This document shows positions 8,844 through 18,565 of a stretch of 49,163 bases of DNA, one piece after another. The stretch is taken from positions 13,159 through 62,321 of the forward strand of contig NZ_JALLPO010000052.1 in NCBI RefSeq assembly GCF_023276435.1, read 5' to 3'. The stretch is from Sphaerisporangium perillae. Its GTDB lineage: Bacteria > Actinomycetota > Actinomycetes > Streptosporangiales > Streptosporangiaceae. How positions within the stretch are numbered: position 1 is the stretch's first letter; every line of letters begins with the position of its first letter. The notes under the pieces are model-generated. The model saw nothing but the letters and a program-made list of their open reading frames with translations, ran no database searches and was not told where the DNA came from. The position numbers and the translations under genes are program-made.

Positions 8844-9671
8844 TCAGTTCTCGGGATAACGCGCCGGCAGGACCTGCTCGGCGGCGGTGTAGATGTCCTC
8901 GACTTCCTCGCTGGTCAGTGAGCGCTCCCGATTGGTGATCCACTTGCGCACGCGGCCGCCGTCGAAGACGTCGACCTCGCGGATGTTGAGGATCTTCCAG
9001 GGGATCGCCGGCCCGTAGATGGCCAGGGACGGCACCACGGTGATCTGGCGGCCGAGCGCCGCGGTGATCAGCTCGCTCGCCTGGGAGGCCTCCCAGCGCG
9101 CCTCGTCGAGACGTGGCTTCTGGTTGAAGGGCCCGTGGAACAGTTTGCGGTGGGACTGGACGCGGACCGGAAGCCGCTTGTCCCACTTCTCGGAGTCGAC
9201 GGCGTACACCCCGGTCGGGCCGACGACCAGGTGGTCGATCTGCGCGTCGCTGTCGGGGATGGCCCTAGCGTGCAGCGTGAGGTAACCGCTCTTCTCGAGC
9301 TTTCTCAGCTGGGCCTCGGTGCGCCGCTCGGCGGCCGATGCCCGGCGCCAGGGTGCGACGGAGGAGGCCGTGCGCGCGCGGTAGACCGTGTCGGCGATGG
9401 CGGCGATGATCGCCGCGACCAGGCCGAGCCGCCAGCTCCACAGCGGGATGCCCACGACCAGGCCGGCACCGGCGGCGATCAGGGCACGCAGCCGCAGATG
9501 CCGGTATTTGGGCTGCTGAAGCAGTCCGAGCAAGGACGCGCGCCCGATGGGAGCATAAGTCTCCTCGGGTGCCGCGGGCCGAGATTTCGGCTGCGAGGGG
9601 CGGTCACTCACCCATATGGGTGACGTATTGTGACCGTCATCAGGTTCTAGACCGGAATCCACGTAACTCAC
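8844..9671 (-). CDS. NERD domain-containing membrane protein
   Basis: The 275-residue protein has a hydrophilic N-terminus, two closely spaced hydrophobic segments (about 63-77 and 81-95), and a C-terminal NERD domain. The latter shows [31 protein letters not shown], split here as [15 protein letters not shown] and VYAVDSEKW. The D-x-(Q/E)-I-D-H and S-E-K-W spacing resembles the nuclease-related fold (acidic pair, then E/D-x-K). It is probably a membrane-anchored, cytoplasm-facing nuclease-like protein of unknown role. GTG at 9671 is the longest start but has no obvious Shine-Dalgarno, so the start is uncertain. It is divergent from the amidase gene. Confidence 0.8.
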   Translation of the reverse strand: MSYVDSGLEPDDGHNTSPIWVSDRPSQPKSRPAAPEETYAPIGRASLLGLLQQPKYRHLRLRALIAAGAGLVVGIPLWSWRLGLVAAIIAAIADTVYRARTASSVAPWRRASAAERRTEAQLRKLEKSGYLTLHARAIPDSDAQIDHLVVGPTGVYAVDSEKWDKRLPVRVQSHRKLFHGPFNQKPRLDEARWEASQASELITAALGRQITVVPSLAIYGPAIPWKILNIREVDVFDGGRVRKWITNRERSLTSEEVEDIYTAAEQVLPARYPEN

Positions 9672-9816
9672 GGTAGTTGACGCCCAAGGGTGTGCCTAGT
9701 GTTGGCTAGTTCACATTTTTGTGGCCCCGCGTTCCCGCATTGTGGGGCGGAAAGACGGGTATCTCTTTCTTTTCTCTCTAGATAAGTGATGGTCACAGGC
9801 CTTACTGTGCGGAAGC

Positions 9817-11235
9817 GTGGCGCACATACATGATCTTACAGCCCTGGAGCAGGCCGAGGCCGTACGAGCCCGGGAGCTGTCCCCCGTCGAGATCACCAAG
9901 CACTACCTGGAGCGCGCGGAGCGGCTCGACGCCGAAGTCGGCGCCTTCGTCACGCTGACCGCCGACCGTGCCCTCGAGGAGGCCCGCCGGGCCGAGGCCC
10001 TGGCCCTGGAGAGCACCGACCTGCCCCCGTTGCTCGGCGTCCCGATCCCCATCAAGGACCTGAATCTCGTCAAGGACGTGCCGATCATGTTCGGTTCGTC
10101 GACCTACGAGGGCTTCGTCGCGCCGGTCGACGACAGCGTGGTGGAGCGGCTCCGCGAGGCCGGGACGATCATGCTGGGCAAGACGGCGACCCCGGAGTTC
10201 GGGCTGCCCTGCTACACCGAGACCGACGTGTCCGTGCCTTCCCGCACGCCGTGGGACCTGACCCGCTCGGCGGGGGGCTCCAGCGGTGGAGCGGCGGCCG
10301 CGGTCGCGGCCGGGCTCGCGCCCGCCGCGCAGGGCAGCGACGGGGCCGGCTCCATCCGCATCCCCGCGTCGGTCTGCGGCCTGTTCGGCATCAAGCCCAC
10401 CCGTGGGCGCATCTCCTTCGCGCCGGTCATTCCCGACCTGGCCGGCCTGTCCACCAACGGGCCCCTCGCCCGCACGGTGGCCGACGCCGCCGCGCTGCTG
10501 GAGGTGATGGCGCACAACCAGCCGGGCGACCTGTACGTGGCCCCGCCGTCGCCGGTCGGATTCGTCGAGGCGGTCACCCGCGAGCCCGGGCGGCTCAAGA
10601 TCGGCAGGTTCGCCGACCCGGTCGTCCCGGGCGCCGAGGTGCACCCGGACGTCCTCGCGGCCTACGAGAAGGCCTCCGCGCTTCTCGCGTCGCTCGGCCA
10701 CGAGGTGGTCGACATGCCGCCGCCGTTCGACGCCTCGATCCTGGGCGAGTTCGAGAGGCTGTGGTTCTGTTTCGCCTGCATGCACCCGGTGGACCCGTCC
10801 ATGGAGTCCAGGTTGCGGCCCCTGACGCGGTGGCTGCGCGAGCGCGGTTTCGCGACGCCCGCGCCGGCCTTCCTGCAGGCCCAGGCGACGCTGCAGACCG
10901 CGACGCGCTTCGCCTTCCTGGTCATGAACGAGTACGACGCGGTCCTCACCCCCACCGTCACCCAGCCGCCCGTGCCGATCGGCTGGTTCGAGGACGTCGA
11001 GGATCCGGAGGAGACCTTCCATCGAATGGAGCGGTTCGCGCCGTTCGCCGCGCCCTACAACATCAGCGGCCAGCCCGCCGTCAACCTGCCCCTGCATTGG
11101 AACGAGGAAGGGCTGCCGATCGGGGTGATGCTCGCCGGGCGGTTCGGCGACGAGGCCACGCTCATCTCGCTGTCCGCGCAGGTGGAGGCGGCGGTCGGCG
11201 GTTTCTGGGGAGAACGCCGTCCGGCGATCTGGTGA
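9817..11235 (+). CDS. amidase (amidase signature family)
   Basis: A 472-residue amidase-signature enzyme that hydrolyses an unknown amide in the cytoplasm. The Ser-Ser-Lys catalytic set is visible: K80 in IPIKDLN, S155/S156 in GGSSGG and nucleophile S179 in GSDGAGSIRIP. GTG at 9817 (MAHIHDLTALEQAEAVR) fits the usual N-terminus; GGAAG lies nearby at short spacing. It resembles GatA, but no gatB or gatC is adjacent and the C-terminal half diverges (WFEDVEDPEETFHRMERF), so a stand-alone amidase is more likely. Confidence 0.9.
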   Translation: MAHIHDLTALEQAEAVRARELSPVEITKHYLERAERLDAEVGAFVTLTADRALEEARRAEALALESTDLPPLLGVPIPIKDLNLVKDVPIMFGSSTYEGFVAPVDDSVVERLREAGTIMLGKTATPEFGLPCYTETDVSVPSRTPWDLTRSAGGSSGGAAAAVAAGLAPAAQGSDGAGSIRIPASVCGLFGIKPTRGRISFAPVIPDLAGLSTNGPLARTVADAAALLEVMAHNQPGDLYVAPPSPVGFVEAVTREPGRLKIGRFADPVVPGAEVHPDVLAAYEKASALLASLGHEVVDMPPPFDASILGEFERLWFCFACMHPVDPSMESRLRPLTRWLRERGFATPAPAFLQAQATLQTATRFAFLVMNEYDAVLTPTVTQPPVPIGWFEDVEDPEETFHRMERFAPFAAPYNISGQPAVNLPLHWNEEGLPIGVMLAGRFGDEATLISLSAQVEAAVGGFWGERRPAIW

Positions 11236-11344
11236 CCTCGCCGATGCCTTTCCGCCGATGTGCGGAATTCGCGCGGCCGGCCGGTGAAGAAGGCGAGGAA
11301 TCGCCCGCCGTGCCGGCCGGTGCGTGGCCACGGCCGGCAAGCGG

Positions 11345-12325
11345 CTAGATATTCGCGAAATGCGACAGCAGCGACATCATATGTCCGCTCACGTCCTTCA
11401 GCAAGGTCGCCGGCCGGATCGGGGCGCTCGCGATGGCCGAGAAGAGGCTGGGCAGACCCGGCAGCGGGAAACCGTCGTCCCGGGTGGCCTGGTGGCCGAC
11501 GCCGTTCTTGTCGAGATACGACCGGCTCCGCGCCCACGCGTCCAGCACCTCCTCCGGTGAGGGCACGCCGAACCCGTGGCCGACCGGCGCGGCGTGGCGC
11601 AGCCGCACCAGCGGGGTATCGGCGAACGTGAGCGCCACCTTGCAGCGCAGGGCGAGGCTCTCACGGGACTCCGGGGCGATCCAGTCCATGGCCGTGCACG
11701 GCCTGCGGCACTTGGCGACGCACGTCGCCATGGCCCCCGACAGCTGGCTGTGCTGGCGGTCGAAATAGGCCCGCCAGCCCTCACCGGGCTCCTGGGCGAC
11801 GCGCAGCGTGCGCTCGGCGGCCGACTTCTCGGGCTTGGTGTGGTCGCACTCGCGGTCGCCGATCACGCCGAACCGGCTGCCCTCGGCCCGGAGCCCGTCC
11901 GGCCAGCGCGCGGGGTCGCCCGCGTGCCCGAGCACCGGCTCGAAGGCGAGCAGCGGGAGGTACTCCCCGGCGATGTGGATCGCCGACATCACCGAGCTGA
12001 GCTCACGCCGCTCCCAGCGCACCTGGATGACCTCCAGCAGCAGCCCGTAGGCGGGCCGGAGCGAGGACAGGGCGCCGCGCGGCTGCTCCCGCGCGGTCTG
12101 CGGCATGTGGCACTCGCGGGCGCGGCGCCGCAGGGCGCTCGGGACGGACTTCGCGTCGACCTCGGTGGCGAAGTCCTCCGCGTCCAGCGTCAGCAGCCGC
12201 TGCCCGAACTCGCACAGCGCGGGGATGAGGACTCCCTCCGGCACCACCTTGGGGGCCAGGGCGCCCAGGTCCGCGAAGGCGTACCGCCGGGCCAGTTCGA
12301 TGAGCAGGTCGAGGGGCGAGTGCAC
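11345..12325 (-). CDS. hypothetical protein, unrecognised, third gene of the LemA operon
   Basis: The 326-residue protein has no family I can name. It looks soluble, with no signal peptide or transmembrane segment. It contains a Cys cluster C-x3-C-x3-C (CVAKCRRPC, about residues 201-209) that could bind metal. GTG at 12325 follows GAGAGGG by about 7 nt. It begins 12 nt after the stop of the DUF2207-like gene and so is probably translated from the same mRNA. Its constant company with LemA/DUF2207 genes would be the best clue to its role, but I cannot check that here. Confidence 0.8.
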   Translation of the reverse strand: MHSPLDLLIELARRYAFADLGALAPKVVPEGVLIPALCEFGQRLLTLDAEDFATEVDAKSVPSALRRRARECHMPQTAREQPRGALSSLRPAYGLLLEVIQVRWERRELSSVMSAIHIAGEYLPLLAFEPVLGHAGDPARWPDGLRAEGSRFGVIGDRECDHTKPEKSAAERTLRVAQEPGEGWRAYFDRQHSQLSGAMATCVAKCRRPCTAMDWIAPESRESLALRCKVALTFADTPLVRLRHAAPVGHGFGVPSPEEVLDAWARSRSYLDKNGVGHQATRDDGFPLPGLPSLFSAIASAPIRPATLLKDVSGHMMSLLSHFANI

Positions 12326-12337
12326 CTGGACACCCTC

Positions 12338-14278
12338 TCACGCCACCGGTGATCTCCCTTCCATGCGGGCGGCGGCCGTCCGGGCCAGCTCGACCAGCGC
12401 GTCGGGCGGCGGCGGCCCCGCGGGGGAGTGCACGTGGATGGCGAAGGTCCCCTCGCTCGTCCGGGCGGAGACCACTCCCGGATACAGCATCGCGTCGCCG
12501 CCCACCCCGGAGATCTGCCGCCCCTCGACCCGGGTCAGCAGGTGCCCGAGCACCATCAGATAGCCGCCCCGGGCCCCCTGCGCGGCGTGCACGTCCACGG
12601 TCACCGGGGTGCCCCCGGTCGTCCGGTAGCGGCAGGACCGCACCGCCAGCCACGCGGGCGTGGGCAGCGCGTCGGTGTACGCCGCGGCGGGGCCGACCTC
12701 GATGCCCAGAGCGCGCCGCAGGTCGGCGGGGGTGACCAGCGCGGCCGTGCCCTCGTCCCCGCCCCGCCCGTCACCCGCGCCATGTGCCAGGTACCGGTCG
12801 TCCCCGGCGGCGCCGTCGGCGTCCTCGCCGGTGCCCCGCACGTCCCCGGCCGGGCTCCGGCGGGAACCGGCGAGCACCGGAACCTCGCCCAAATTCTCCG
12901 GGGCCGAAAGGAGGTGCTCGCCGGTGTCGTCGTACGACGCGGCGCCGCGGTGCCGGGAGCGCTCGGTGACCTCGATCTCGAAGACCCAGCCGAGCCGGCG
13001 GCCGACGCGCGCCCTGACCCGGTCGCCCTCGGCCAGTGGCCGCCACAGCGACTCGTCGATGCCGAAGGCCTTGACGTCACGCTGGTGGCCGTCGTCCAGC
13101 GCCACCCAGTAGACGTACCTGGGCCGGTTGTCGCCGTCGGATCCGACCTGGAAGGCCCGCAGCCGGACGATCTGGCCCTCCAGCTCGGCCTTGCCGGTCA
13201 GGTCGGCGATGGCGAAGGCGATGGGCACGCCGGCCGCGAGGGCCGCGCCGAGGTAGGCGACGGGCATGACCAGAGGCTCGGGCCAGTCGAGCAGCGCCTT
13301 GGCGACGATGCCGAACAACCAGAGCCAGAACCCTGTGAAGAACGCGGCGGCCAGGCCCCGGAGCATCATCGGCCAGGGCGGACGCCCCCACAGGATGCGG
13401 CGCGGGTAGCGGACGTTGACGACGTGCCACATGCCGCCGAAGTCTGACCAGGCGCGTCTGTCGTCGGCGGGGACGCTGATCGGCAGGCTGGTCACGGCGC
13501 GCCTGGCCAGGCCGAGGGCGGCGGCGTACGCCAGGTGACGTCCCCAGATGGTGACGGCCGCCGCCGGCCGGTCGGCGAACGCTCCGCCGGCCGACAGGTG
13601 CTCGCGCACCCCGAGCCAGTGACCGGCGACCCTCGCCCCCTCGGCCGTGCCGCGCTCGCCGTTCAGCTTTCCCATCAACCCGGTGAGCAGGGCGAAGCCG
13701 ACGATCGCGGCGCCGATCCCGCCCCCCTTGTCGTCGGTGTCCGCCGTCGCGGTGACGGCGACGCCGGCGGCGATGGCCGGCACGGCGGCGGCGACGGTGA
13801 GCAGGAGCGCCTGCGCCCTGCTCCACCGGGGCCGCGACAGGCCCTTCTCACGCGCCTCGGCGATGACCTTCTTGCGGAAGCTCTTCCACCAGCGGCCGAG
13901 GTTCCTGGCGCCTTCCGCGAGGGCTCCGGTGGCGACCACCCCGTCGGTGGCGAGCGACGCCACGTGGTCGTGGACGAGCTTCTCGTAGGGCGCCAGCGGC
14001 GTGCGGGGCGTGCGGAGCCGTACCAGGGACAGCTCCGGGCCGATCTCCTCGATGTCGACCGCACCCTTCGCGGCCAGATCGAGCAGGGTGGCCGAGGCGG
14101 CCTCGTCGCACAGGCGCCAGTTGCCGGTGATCAGGTCCACCAGCGCGGGCGACTCCTCACCCAGCTCGCTGGTGGGCGGTGCCGGGTCGACGTCGGGATT
14201 GCGCGTGGCGAACGCCAGCGCGGCCAGCAGGAGCAGCCACAGCCCGAGCGCGGCCGCCGTGGCGAGCAGATAGATCAT
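12338..14278 (-). CDS. DUF2207-like membrane protein with an extra C-terminal domain
   Basis: A 646-residue predicted integral membrane protein. Segments are at about 1-22, 158-180, 186-205, 330-350 and 355-377. The core resembles the C-terminal part of DUF2207 proteins: an ALVDLITGNWRLCDEAASATLLDLAAKG winged-helix-like region (here cut to ALVDLITGNW), then a cytoplasmic loop, then a helical hairpin. The last ~130 residues (TPADLRRALGIEV to the end) look like a DUF3558-type sensor-domain fold, by pattern only. The usual N-terminal extracytoplasmic DUF2207 domain is missing. ATG at 14278 follows LemA by 9 nt. LemA and DUF2207 proteins commonly neighbour each other; their biochemical role is unknown. 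Confidence 0.75.
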   Translation of the reverse strand: MIYLLATAAALGLWLLLLAALAFATRNPDVDPAPPTSELGEESPALVDLITGNWRLCDEAASATLLDLAAKGAVDIEEIGPELSLVRLRTPRTPLAPYEKLVHDHVASLATDGVVATGALAEGARNLGRWWKSFRKKVIAEAREKGLSRPRWSRAQALLLTVAAAVPAIAAGVAVTATADTDDKGGGIGAAIVGFALLTGLMGKLNGERGTAEGARVAGHWLGVREHLSAGGAFADRPAAAVTIWGRHLAYAAALGLARRAVTSLPISVPADDRRAWSDFGGMWHVVNVRYPRRILWGRPPWPMMLRGLAAAFFTGFWLWLFGIVAKALLDWPEPLVMPVAYLGAALAAGVPIAFAIADLTGKAELEGQIVRLRAFQVGSDGDNRPRYVYWVALDDGHQRDVKAFGIDESLWRPLAEGDRVRARVGRRLGWVFEIEVTERSRHRGAASYDDTGEHLLSAPENLGEVPVLAGSRRSPAGDVRGTGEDADGAAGDDRYLAHGAGDGRGGDEGTAALVTPADLRRALGIEVGPAAAYTDALPTPAWLAVRSCRYRTTGGTPVTVDVHAAQGARGGYLMVLGHLLTRVEGRQISGVGGDAMLYPGVVSARTSEGTFAIHVHSPAGPPPPDALVELARTAAARMEGRSPVA

Positions 14279-14287
14279 GGCTGGGGG

Positions 14288-14839
14288 TCAGAACTGGACC
14301 TGGACCGGGCCGCGCTCCTCGCCGGGCGCCTGGAAGTACTCGCGCTGCTGGAAGCCCGTCATGCCGGCCACGATGTTCGCCGGGACCGTCTGGATGCCGT
14401 TGTTGTAGGTCAGGACGGCGTCGTTGTAGTACTGCCGCGAGTAGGCGATGCGGTTCTCGCTGGTCGCCAGCTCGTCCTGGAGCGCGGCGAAGTTCTGGTT
14501 CGCCTTGAGGTCGGGGTAGGCCTCCGACAGGGCGAACAGGTTCTTCAGGGCGCCTGACAGGAGGTTCTCGGCGGAGGCCTGGTCACGTGGCCCCTGCGCC
14601 TCCACGGCCTGCCGCCGGGCGGCGATGACGGCCTCCAGGGTTCCGCGCTCGTGGGCGGCGTACCCCTTGACGGTCTCCACGAGGTTCGGGATCAGGTCGT
14701 GGCGGCGCTTGAGCTGGACGTCGATCTGGGCCCAGGCGTTGTCCACGGCTCCACGCTTGCGGACGAGCCCGTTGTAGGTCGTGACGACGACGAGGATCAG
14801 GAGAAGGGCGAGGACGCAGACGACGACGAGAGCGATCAA
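14288..14839 (-). CDS. LemA family protein
   Basis: The 183-residue protein has one N-terminal membrane anchor (IALVVVCVLALLLILVVVT) followed by the LemA helical domain. Family hallmarks are visible: NGLVRKRGAVDNAWAQIDVQ, LKRRHDLIPNLVETVKGYA and NRIAYSRQYYNDAVLTYN. The domain should face outside the cytoplasm. The start is TTG at 14839, supported by GGGAGG 6-7 nt upstream. It heads a tight minus-strand operon with the DUF2207-like and unknown genes. Confidence 0.92.
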   Translation of the reverse strand: MIALVVVCVLALLLILVVVTTYNGLVRKRGAVDNAWAQIDVQLKRRHDLIPNLVETVKGYAAHERGTLEAVIAARRQAVEAQGPRDQASAENLLSGALKNLFALSEAYPDLKANQNFAALQDELATSENRIAYSRQYYNDAVLTYNNGIQTVPANIVAGMTGFQQREYFQAPGEERGPVQVQF

Positions 14840-14990
14840 GGGGGGCCTCCCGGCTTACGGTGACAGCGCGCACAGTAGACCTGCCGTGGCCTGCTGTAAA
14901 CGGGTGCTGCCGTTGTCCTGCCATGTCACCGCGGAGTGCTTGCGACGCGCTTGAAGCGTGCTGGCGGCCACTCCCGCCGGGAAGCCGACC

Positions 14991-15032
14991 GGCCCGCCTG
15001 ACGTTCAACCGGACTTGAACATCAGGCGGGCC
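14991..15032 (-). terminator. strong hairpin terminator of pepN
   Basis: An 18-nt inverted repeat (14991-15008 and 15015-15032) has one mismatch and a 6-nt loop. It starts 6 nt after the pepN stop at 15038. It is G/C rich at the base and A/T rich near the loop, and no T tract follows on the minus strand. It should separate pepN from the lemA operon. Confidence 0.8.
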
Positions 15033-15037
15033 GGGGC

Positions 15038-17605
15038 TCAGGCGGCCGAGGCGTCCTTGGCGCGGGCGCGAAGGGCGCGGCTGATGCCGTCGGCGCCCTC
15101 CAGCAGCAGGCGGCGCAGAGCGGGAGACGGCTGGGAGGAGGTGATGTAGTCCTGCGTCCTCGCCACCGTGCCCGGCTCGATGAGCAGCGCGGGGTAGCAC
15201 CCCATCGCGAACCGCTGGGCGCTGTCGGACGGCCAGCTCTTGTAGATGCGGCCGACCTCCTCGAAGAACCGATCGCCGTAGGGCCCGAGCTGCTCGACGT
15301 GGTGCGGGTTCATGAAGCCGACGATGGTCGAGCGCAGCACCGCGCCGCTCAGCGTCCCGCCGGTGATCGAGGCCCACGCCTCGGCCTTGCCCTCGGCGGT
15401 CGGGATGGACGCCTGGCACATCGCGGCCGACTGCTCGCCCCTGGCCGTCGCGTCGCGGCGCAGCTCGTCGGCGATGTCGCCGGCGGACAGGACGCCGCCG
15501 GAGACCAGCGCGTGGATCAGCGTCCAGCGCAGGTCGGCGTCCACGGTCAGGCCCTCGGGGGCCGACGAGCCGTCCAGGATGCCCTGGATGAAGGCGAGGT
15601 CCTCGGCGGAGGTGGCGCCCGCGGCGAAGGCGTTGACGTAGGCGAGCTGGTGGTCCGAGCCCGCCTCGGCCGAGGCGATCAGGCCGCGCAGGGCCGCCGA
15701 CAGCTCGGCGAGACCGATGGCGCGCCACGCCGGGTCGGCGTACTGCTGGGCGGCCAGGCGCGCCTGGCGCAGCACGGTCTGCAGGACGGTGATGTCGGTG
15801 ATCGTGTGGACGTTGGAGGTGACCAGCCGCACGTAGTCGCGCGTGGCCATCTCGGCGTCCCGGGTCATGTCCCAGGCGGCCGACCAGCACAGGGCGCGCG
15901 GCAGCGAGTCGGTGAAGCCGGCGAGGCCGCCGTCGACCAGGGTGCGCAGCGAGCGCTCGTCGAGACGGATCTTGGCGTAGGTCAGGTCGTCGTCGTTGAT
16001 CAGGATCAGGTCGGGCTGCGCCTCGCCGACCAGCTCGCGCACGGCCGTGCGGGCGCCCACGACGTCGAGCTCCACCCGCTTGACGCGGGCCAGGGCGCCG
16101 TCCACCCGGGAGTACAGGCCGACGGCGACGCGGTGCGAGCGCAGGGTCGGATAGTCGGCCGGGGCCTCCTGCAGGACCTCGAAGGACAGGAAGCGGCCCT
16201 CGGCGTCCACCGTGAAGGACGGCCGCAGCGTGTTGACCCAGGCGGTCTCCAGCCACTCCTTGGACCAGGACGACAGGTCGCGCCCGGAGGTGCGCTCCAG
16301 GGCCGAGAGCAGGTCCTTCAGCTCGGTGTTGCCCCAGGCGTGCTCGTTGAAGTAGTCGCGCACGCCGGCGAGGAAGTTGTCGAGCCCGACGTAGGCCACG
16401 AGCTGCTTGAGCACCGAGGCGCCCTTGGCGTAGGTGATGCCGTCGAAGTTCACCTCGACCGCCTGCATGTCGGGGATGTCGGCGGCGATCGGGTGGGTCG
16501 AGGGCAGCTGGTCCTGGCGGTAGGCCCAGGACTTCTCCACGTTGGCGAAGGTCGTCCACGCGCCCTGACCCCAGCGGGTGGCCTCGGCCTGGCACAGGAC
16601 CGACATGTAGGTGGCGAAGGACTCGTTCAGCCATAGGTCGTCCCACCAGCGCATGGTGACCAGGTCGCCGAACCACATGTGCGCCATCTCGTGCAGGATC
16701 GTCTCGGCGCGGCGCTCCACCATGGCGTCGGTGACGCGGGAGCGGAAGATGTAGTCCTCAAGGAAGGTCACCGCGCCGGCGTTCTCCATGGCGCCCGCGT
16801 TGAACTCGGGGACGAACACTTGGTCGTACTTGCCGAAGGGGTAGCGAGTGCCGAACACGCGGTGGAAGAAGTCGAAGCCCTGCTTGGTGACCTCGATGAT
16901 GTTGCCGGCGTCGAGGTGCTCGGCCAGGGAGGCCCGGCAGAAGACGCCGAGGGGGATGCCGTCGTGCTCGTCGCGCACCACGGAGTACGGCCCGGCGATG
17001 AGGGCGGTGATGTAGGTCGACATCACCGGGGTGGGCGGGAAGTGCCAGCGCTTGGCGCTCTGGAGGGTGCCGTGGCGGCCGCGGTGCTCCTCGAGCTCCT
17101 CGACGGCGTCGGGGGCGGCGTTGGAGATGACCTGCCAGTCGCCCGGGGTGAGCACGCTCAGCTCGAAGGCCGCCTTGAGGTCGGGCTGGTCGAAGCAGGC
17201 GTACATGCGGTGGGCGTCCGCCGTCTCGAACTGCGAGTGCAGGTAGACCTTCTGGTCGACGGGGTCGACGAACCTCGTGAGGCCCTCGCCGGTGCGCATG
17301 TAGGCGCAGTCGGCGTCGACCCGCAGCTCATTGACCTGCGCCAGGTCCGGAAGGGGAAGACGACCGGTCTCGGGGTCGTAGGACGTCACGTCGAGCTCGG
17401 CGCCGTTGAGGACGACCTTGCGGACCTTGGCCTCGGCCAGATCGATGAAGGTGGTCGCGCCGGGGTCGGCGCAGGAGAATCGGACCGCGGTGACGCTCTC
17501 GAAGCGCTCGTCGCCTTCGGTGAGGTCGAGCTCGACCGAATAGGACTCCACCTTTAGCAGACGAGCCCGCTCCCGGGCTTCGTCACGGGTCAGGTTGCCT
17601 GCCAC
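15038..17605 (-). CDS. pepN: aminopeptidase N (M1 metallopeptidase)
   Basis: An 855-residue zinc aminopeptidase that removes N-terminal residues from peptides, probably finishing protein turnover after Clp and other proteases. The exopeptidase motif AGAMENAGA is present. Zinc ligands are H305 and H309 in HEMAH plus E328 in WLNESFA; E306 is the catalytic base. The C-terminal ERAP-like helical domain is full length (about 500-855). GTG at 17605 has GAGGAG 6 nt upstream. It is divergent from the DsbA-like gene, the same pairing as pepN and Rv2466c in mycobacteria. Confidence 0.96.
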   Translation of the reverse strand: MAGNLTRDEARERARLLKVESYSVELDLTEGDERFESVTAVRFSCADPGATTFIDLAEAKVRKVVLNGAELDVTSYDPETGRLPLPDLAQVNELRVDADCAYMRTGEGLTRFVDPVDQKVYLHSQFETADAHRMYACFDQPDLKAAFELSVLTPGDWQVISNAAPDAVEELEEHRGRHGTLQSAKRWHFPPTPVMSTYITALIAGPYSVVRDEHDGIPLGVFCRASLAEHLDAGNIIEVTKQGFDFFHRVFGTRYPFGKYDQVFVPEFNAGAMENAGAVTFLEDYIFRSRVTDAMVERRAETILHEMAHMWFGDLVTMRWWDDLWLNESFATYMSVLCQAEATRWGQGAWTTFANVEKSWAYRQDQLPSTHPIAADIPDMQAVEVNFDGITYAKGASVLKQLVAYVGLDNFLAGVRDYFNEHAWGNTELKDLLSALERTSGRDLSSWSKEWLETAWVNTLRPSFTVDAEGRFLSFEVLQEAPADYPTLRSHRVAVGLYSRVDGALARVKRVELDVVGARTAVRELVGEAQPDLILINDDDLTYAKIRLDERSLRTLVDGGLAGFTDSLPRALCWSAAWDMTRDAEMATRDYVRLVTSNVHTITDITVLQTVLRQARLAAQQYADPAWRAIGLAELSAALRGLIASAEAGSDHQLAYVNAFAAGATSAEDLAFIQGILDGSSAPEGLTVDADLRWTLIHALVSGGVLSAGDIADELRRDATARGEQSAAMCQASIPTAEGKAEAWASITGGTLSGAVLRSTIVGFMNPHHVEQLGPYGDRFFEEVGRIYKSWPSDSAQRFAMGCYPALLIEPGTVARTQDYITSSQPSPALRRLLLEGADGISRALRARAKDASAA

Positions 17606-17883
17606 ATCCGCTCCTCATCACGACTCCCCCTGCCCCTTCGCGAGAGGGATGCATGAATCCTGCCACGTCGGGCGCTGTGATGCGGCACCGGAGGTGCGGC
17701 ACCCGGGAGCGGTCACGACGAGGGCGGCGAGGGGGAGCGGCCGGAGGGCCCACGGGGGAAGAACCTCTACCGGCGCCCCGGAGGATTCCTACCCGGTTAC
17801 AGAGGAATAGGAAGCACCGGGGAGCCGGTTGTGGCTGCGTAGCACCACAACTGGCACCGCCACCACGATCAGGAAAGCTGGCC

Positions 17884-18534
17884 ATGTCTGAACGCACCCC
17901 GGTCGACTTCTGGTTCGACCCGTTCTGCCCGTGGGCTTGGATGACTTCCCGCTGGCTGCTGGAGGTCCAGGCCGTACGGCCCGTCGAACCGCGCTGGCAC
18001 ATCATGAGCCTCGCCGTGCTCAACGAGGACAAGGACATCCCCGCCGAATACCGGGAGATGCTGAAGAACGCCATGGGGCCGGTCCGCGTGCTGCAGGCCG
18101 CCGCCGAGAAGTACGGCGAGCAGGTCCTCGGCGATCTCTACACGGAGATGGGCGTCCGCATCCACATCCGGCAAGGCCTCAAGCCGCGTGACGGTGAGGA
18201 GGAGGGGTTCGACGCCGCCGCCGCCATCCGCGGGGTGCTCGCCGGAGCCCTCGAGGCCGCCGGGCTCGACCCCGCCCTGGTGGCCGCGGCCGACTCCACC
18301 GAGTTCGACGAGGCCGTGCGCCGGTCGCACCACGAGGGCATCGGGCTGGTCGGCCAGGAGGTCGGCACGCCGGTCATCGCCGTCGACGGCGTGGCCTTCT
18401 TCGGGCCGGTGGTCTCCCCGGCGCCGAAGGGTGAGGCCGCCGGGAAGCTGTGGGACGGCGTGCTCCTGGTCGCCGGCACCGACGGTTTCTTCGAGCTGAA
18501 GCGCTCGCGCACCCGCGATCCGATCTTCGACTGA
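17884..18534 (+). CDS. DsbA family oxidoreductase, Rv2466c-like (mycothiol-dependent nitroreductase type)
   Basis: A 216-residue thioredoxin-fold protein with the DsbA helical insertion. It resembles M. tuberculosis Rv2466c (about 207 residues), a mycothiol-dependent reductase that activates nitro prodrugs. The active site reads F-C-P-W-A-W, so only the first Cys of the CPWC-type motif is kept; a monothiol mechanism with mycothiol is expected. The cis-Pro loop VGTPVIAVDG is present. ATG at 17884 follows AGGAAAG. The neighbours pepN and, further on, rpiB repeat the mycobacterial order. Confidence 0.87.
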   Translation: MSERTPVDFWFDPFCPWAWMTSRWLLEVQAVRPVEPRWHIMSLAVLNEDKDIPAEYREMLKNAMGPVRVLQAAAEKYGEQVLGDLYTEMGVRIHIRQGLKPRDGEEEGFDAAAAIRGVLAGALEAAGLDPALVAAADSTEFDEAVRRSHHEGIGLVGQEVGTPVIAVDGVAFFGPVVSPAPKGEAAGKLWDGVLLVAGTDGFFELKRSRTRDPIFD

Positions 18535-18565
18535 CCGCTGAGCTGCGGTCCGATCGCGATTAGAT

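Noticed and set aside
9817..11235. GatA subunit of the glutamyl-tRNA amidotransferase
   Set aside because: No gatB or gatC nearby, and the C-terminal half is unlike GatA; general amidase is the safer call.
10251..11348. Long open frame of 365 codons overlapping the amidase gene
   Set aside because: It is an Arg/Ala/Gly-rich shadow frame caused by high GC; the amidase frame has the catalytic residues and normal composition. Many similar antisense frames across the window were rejected for the same reason.
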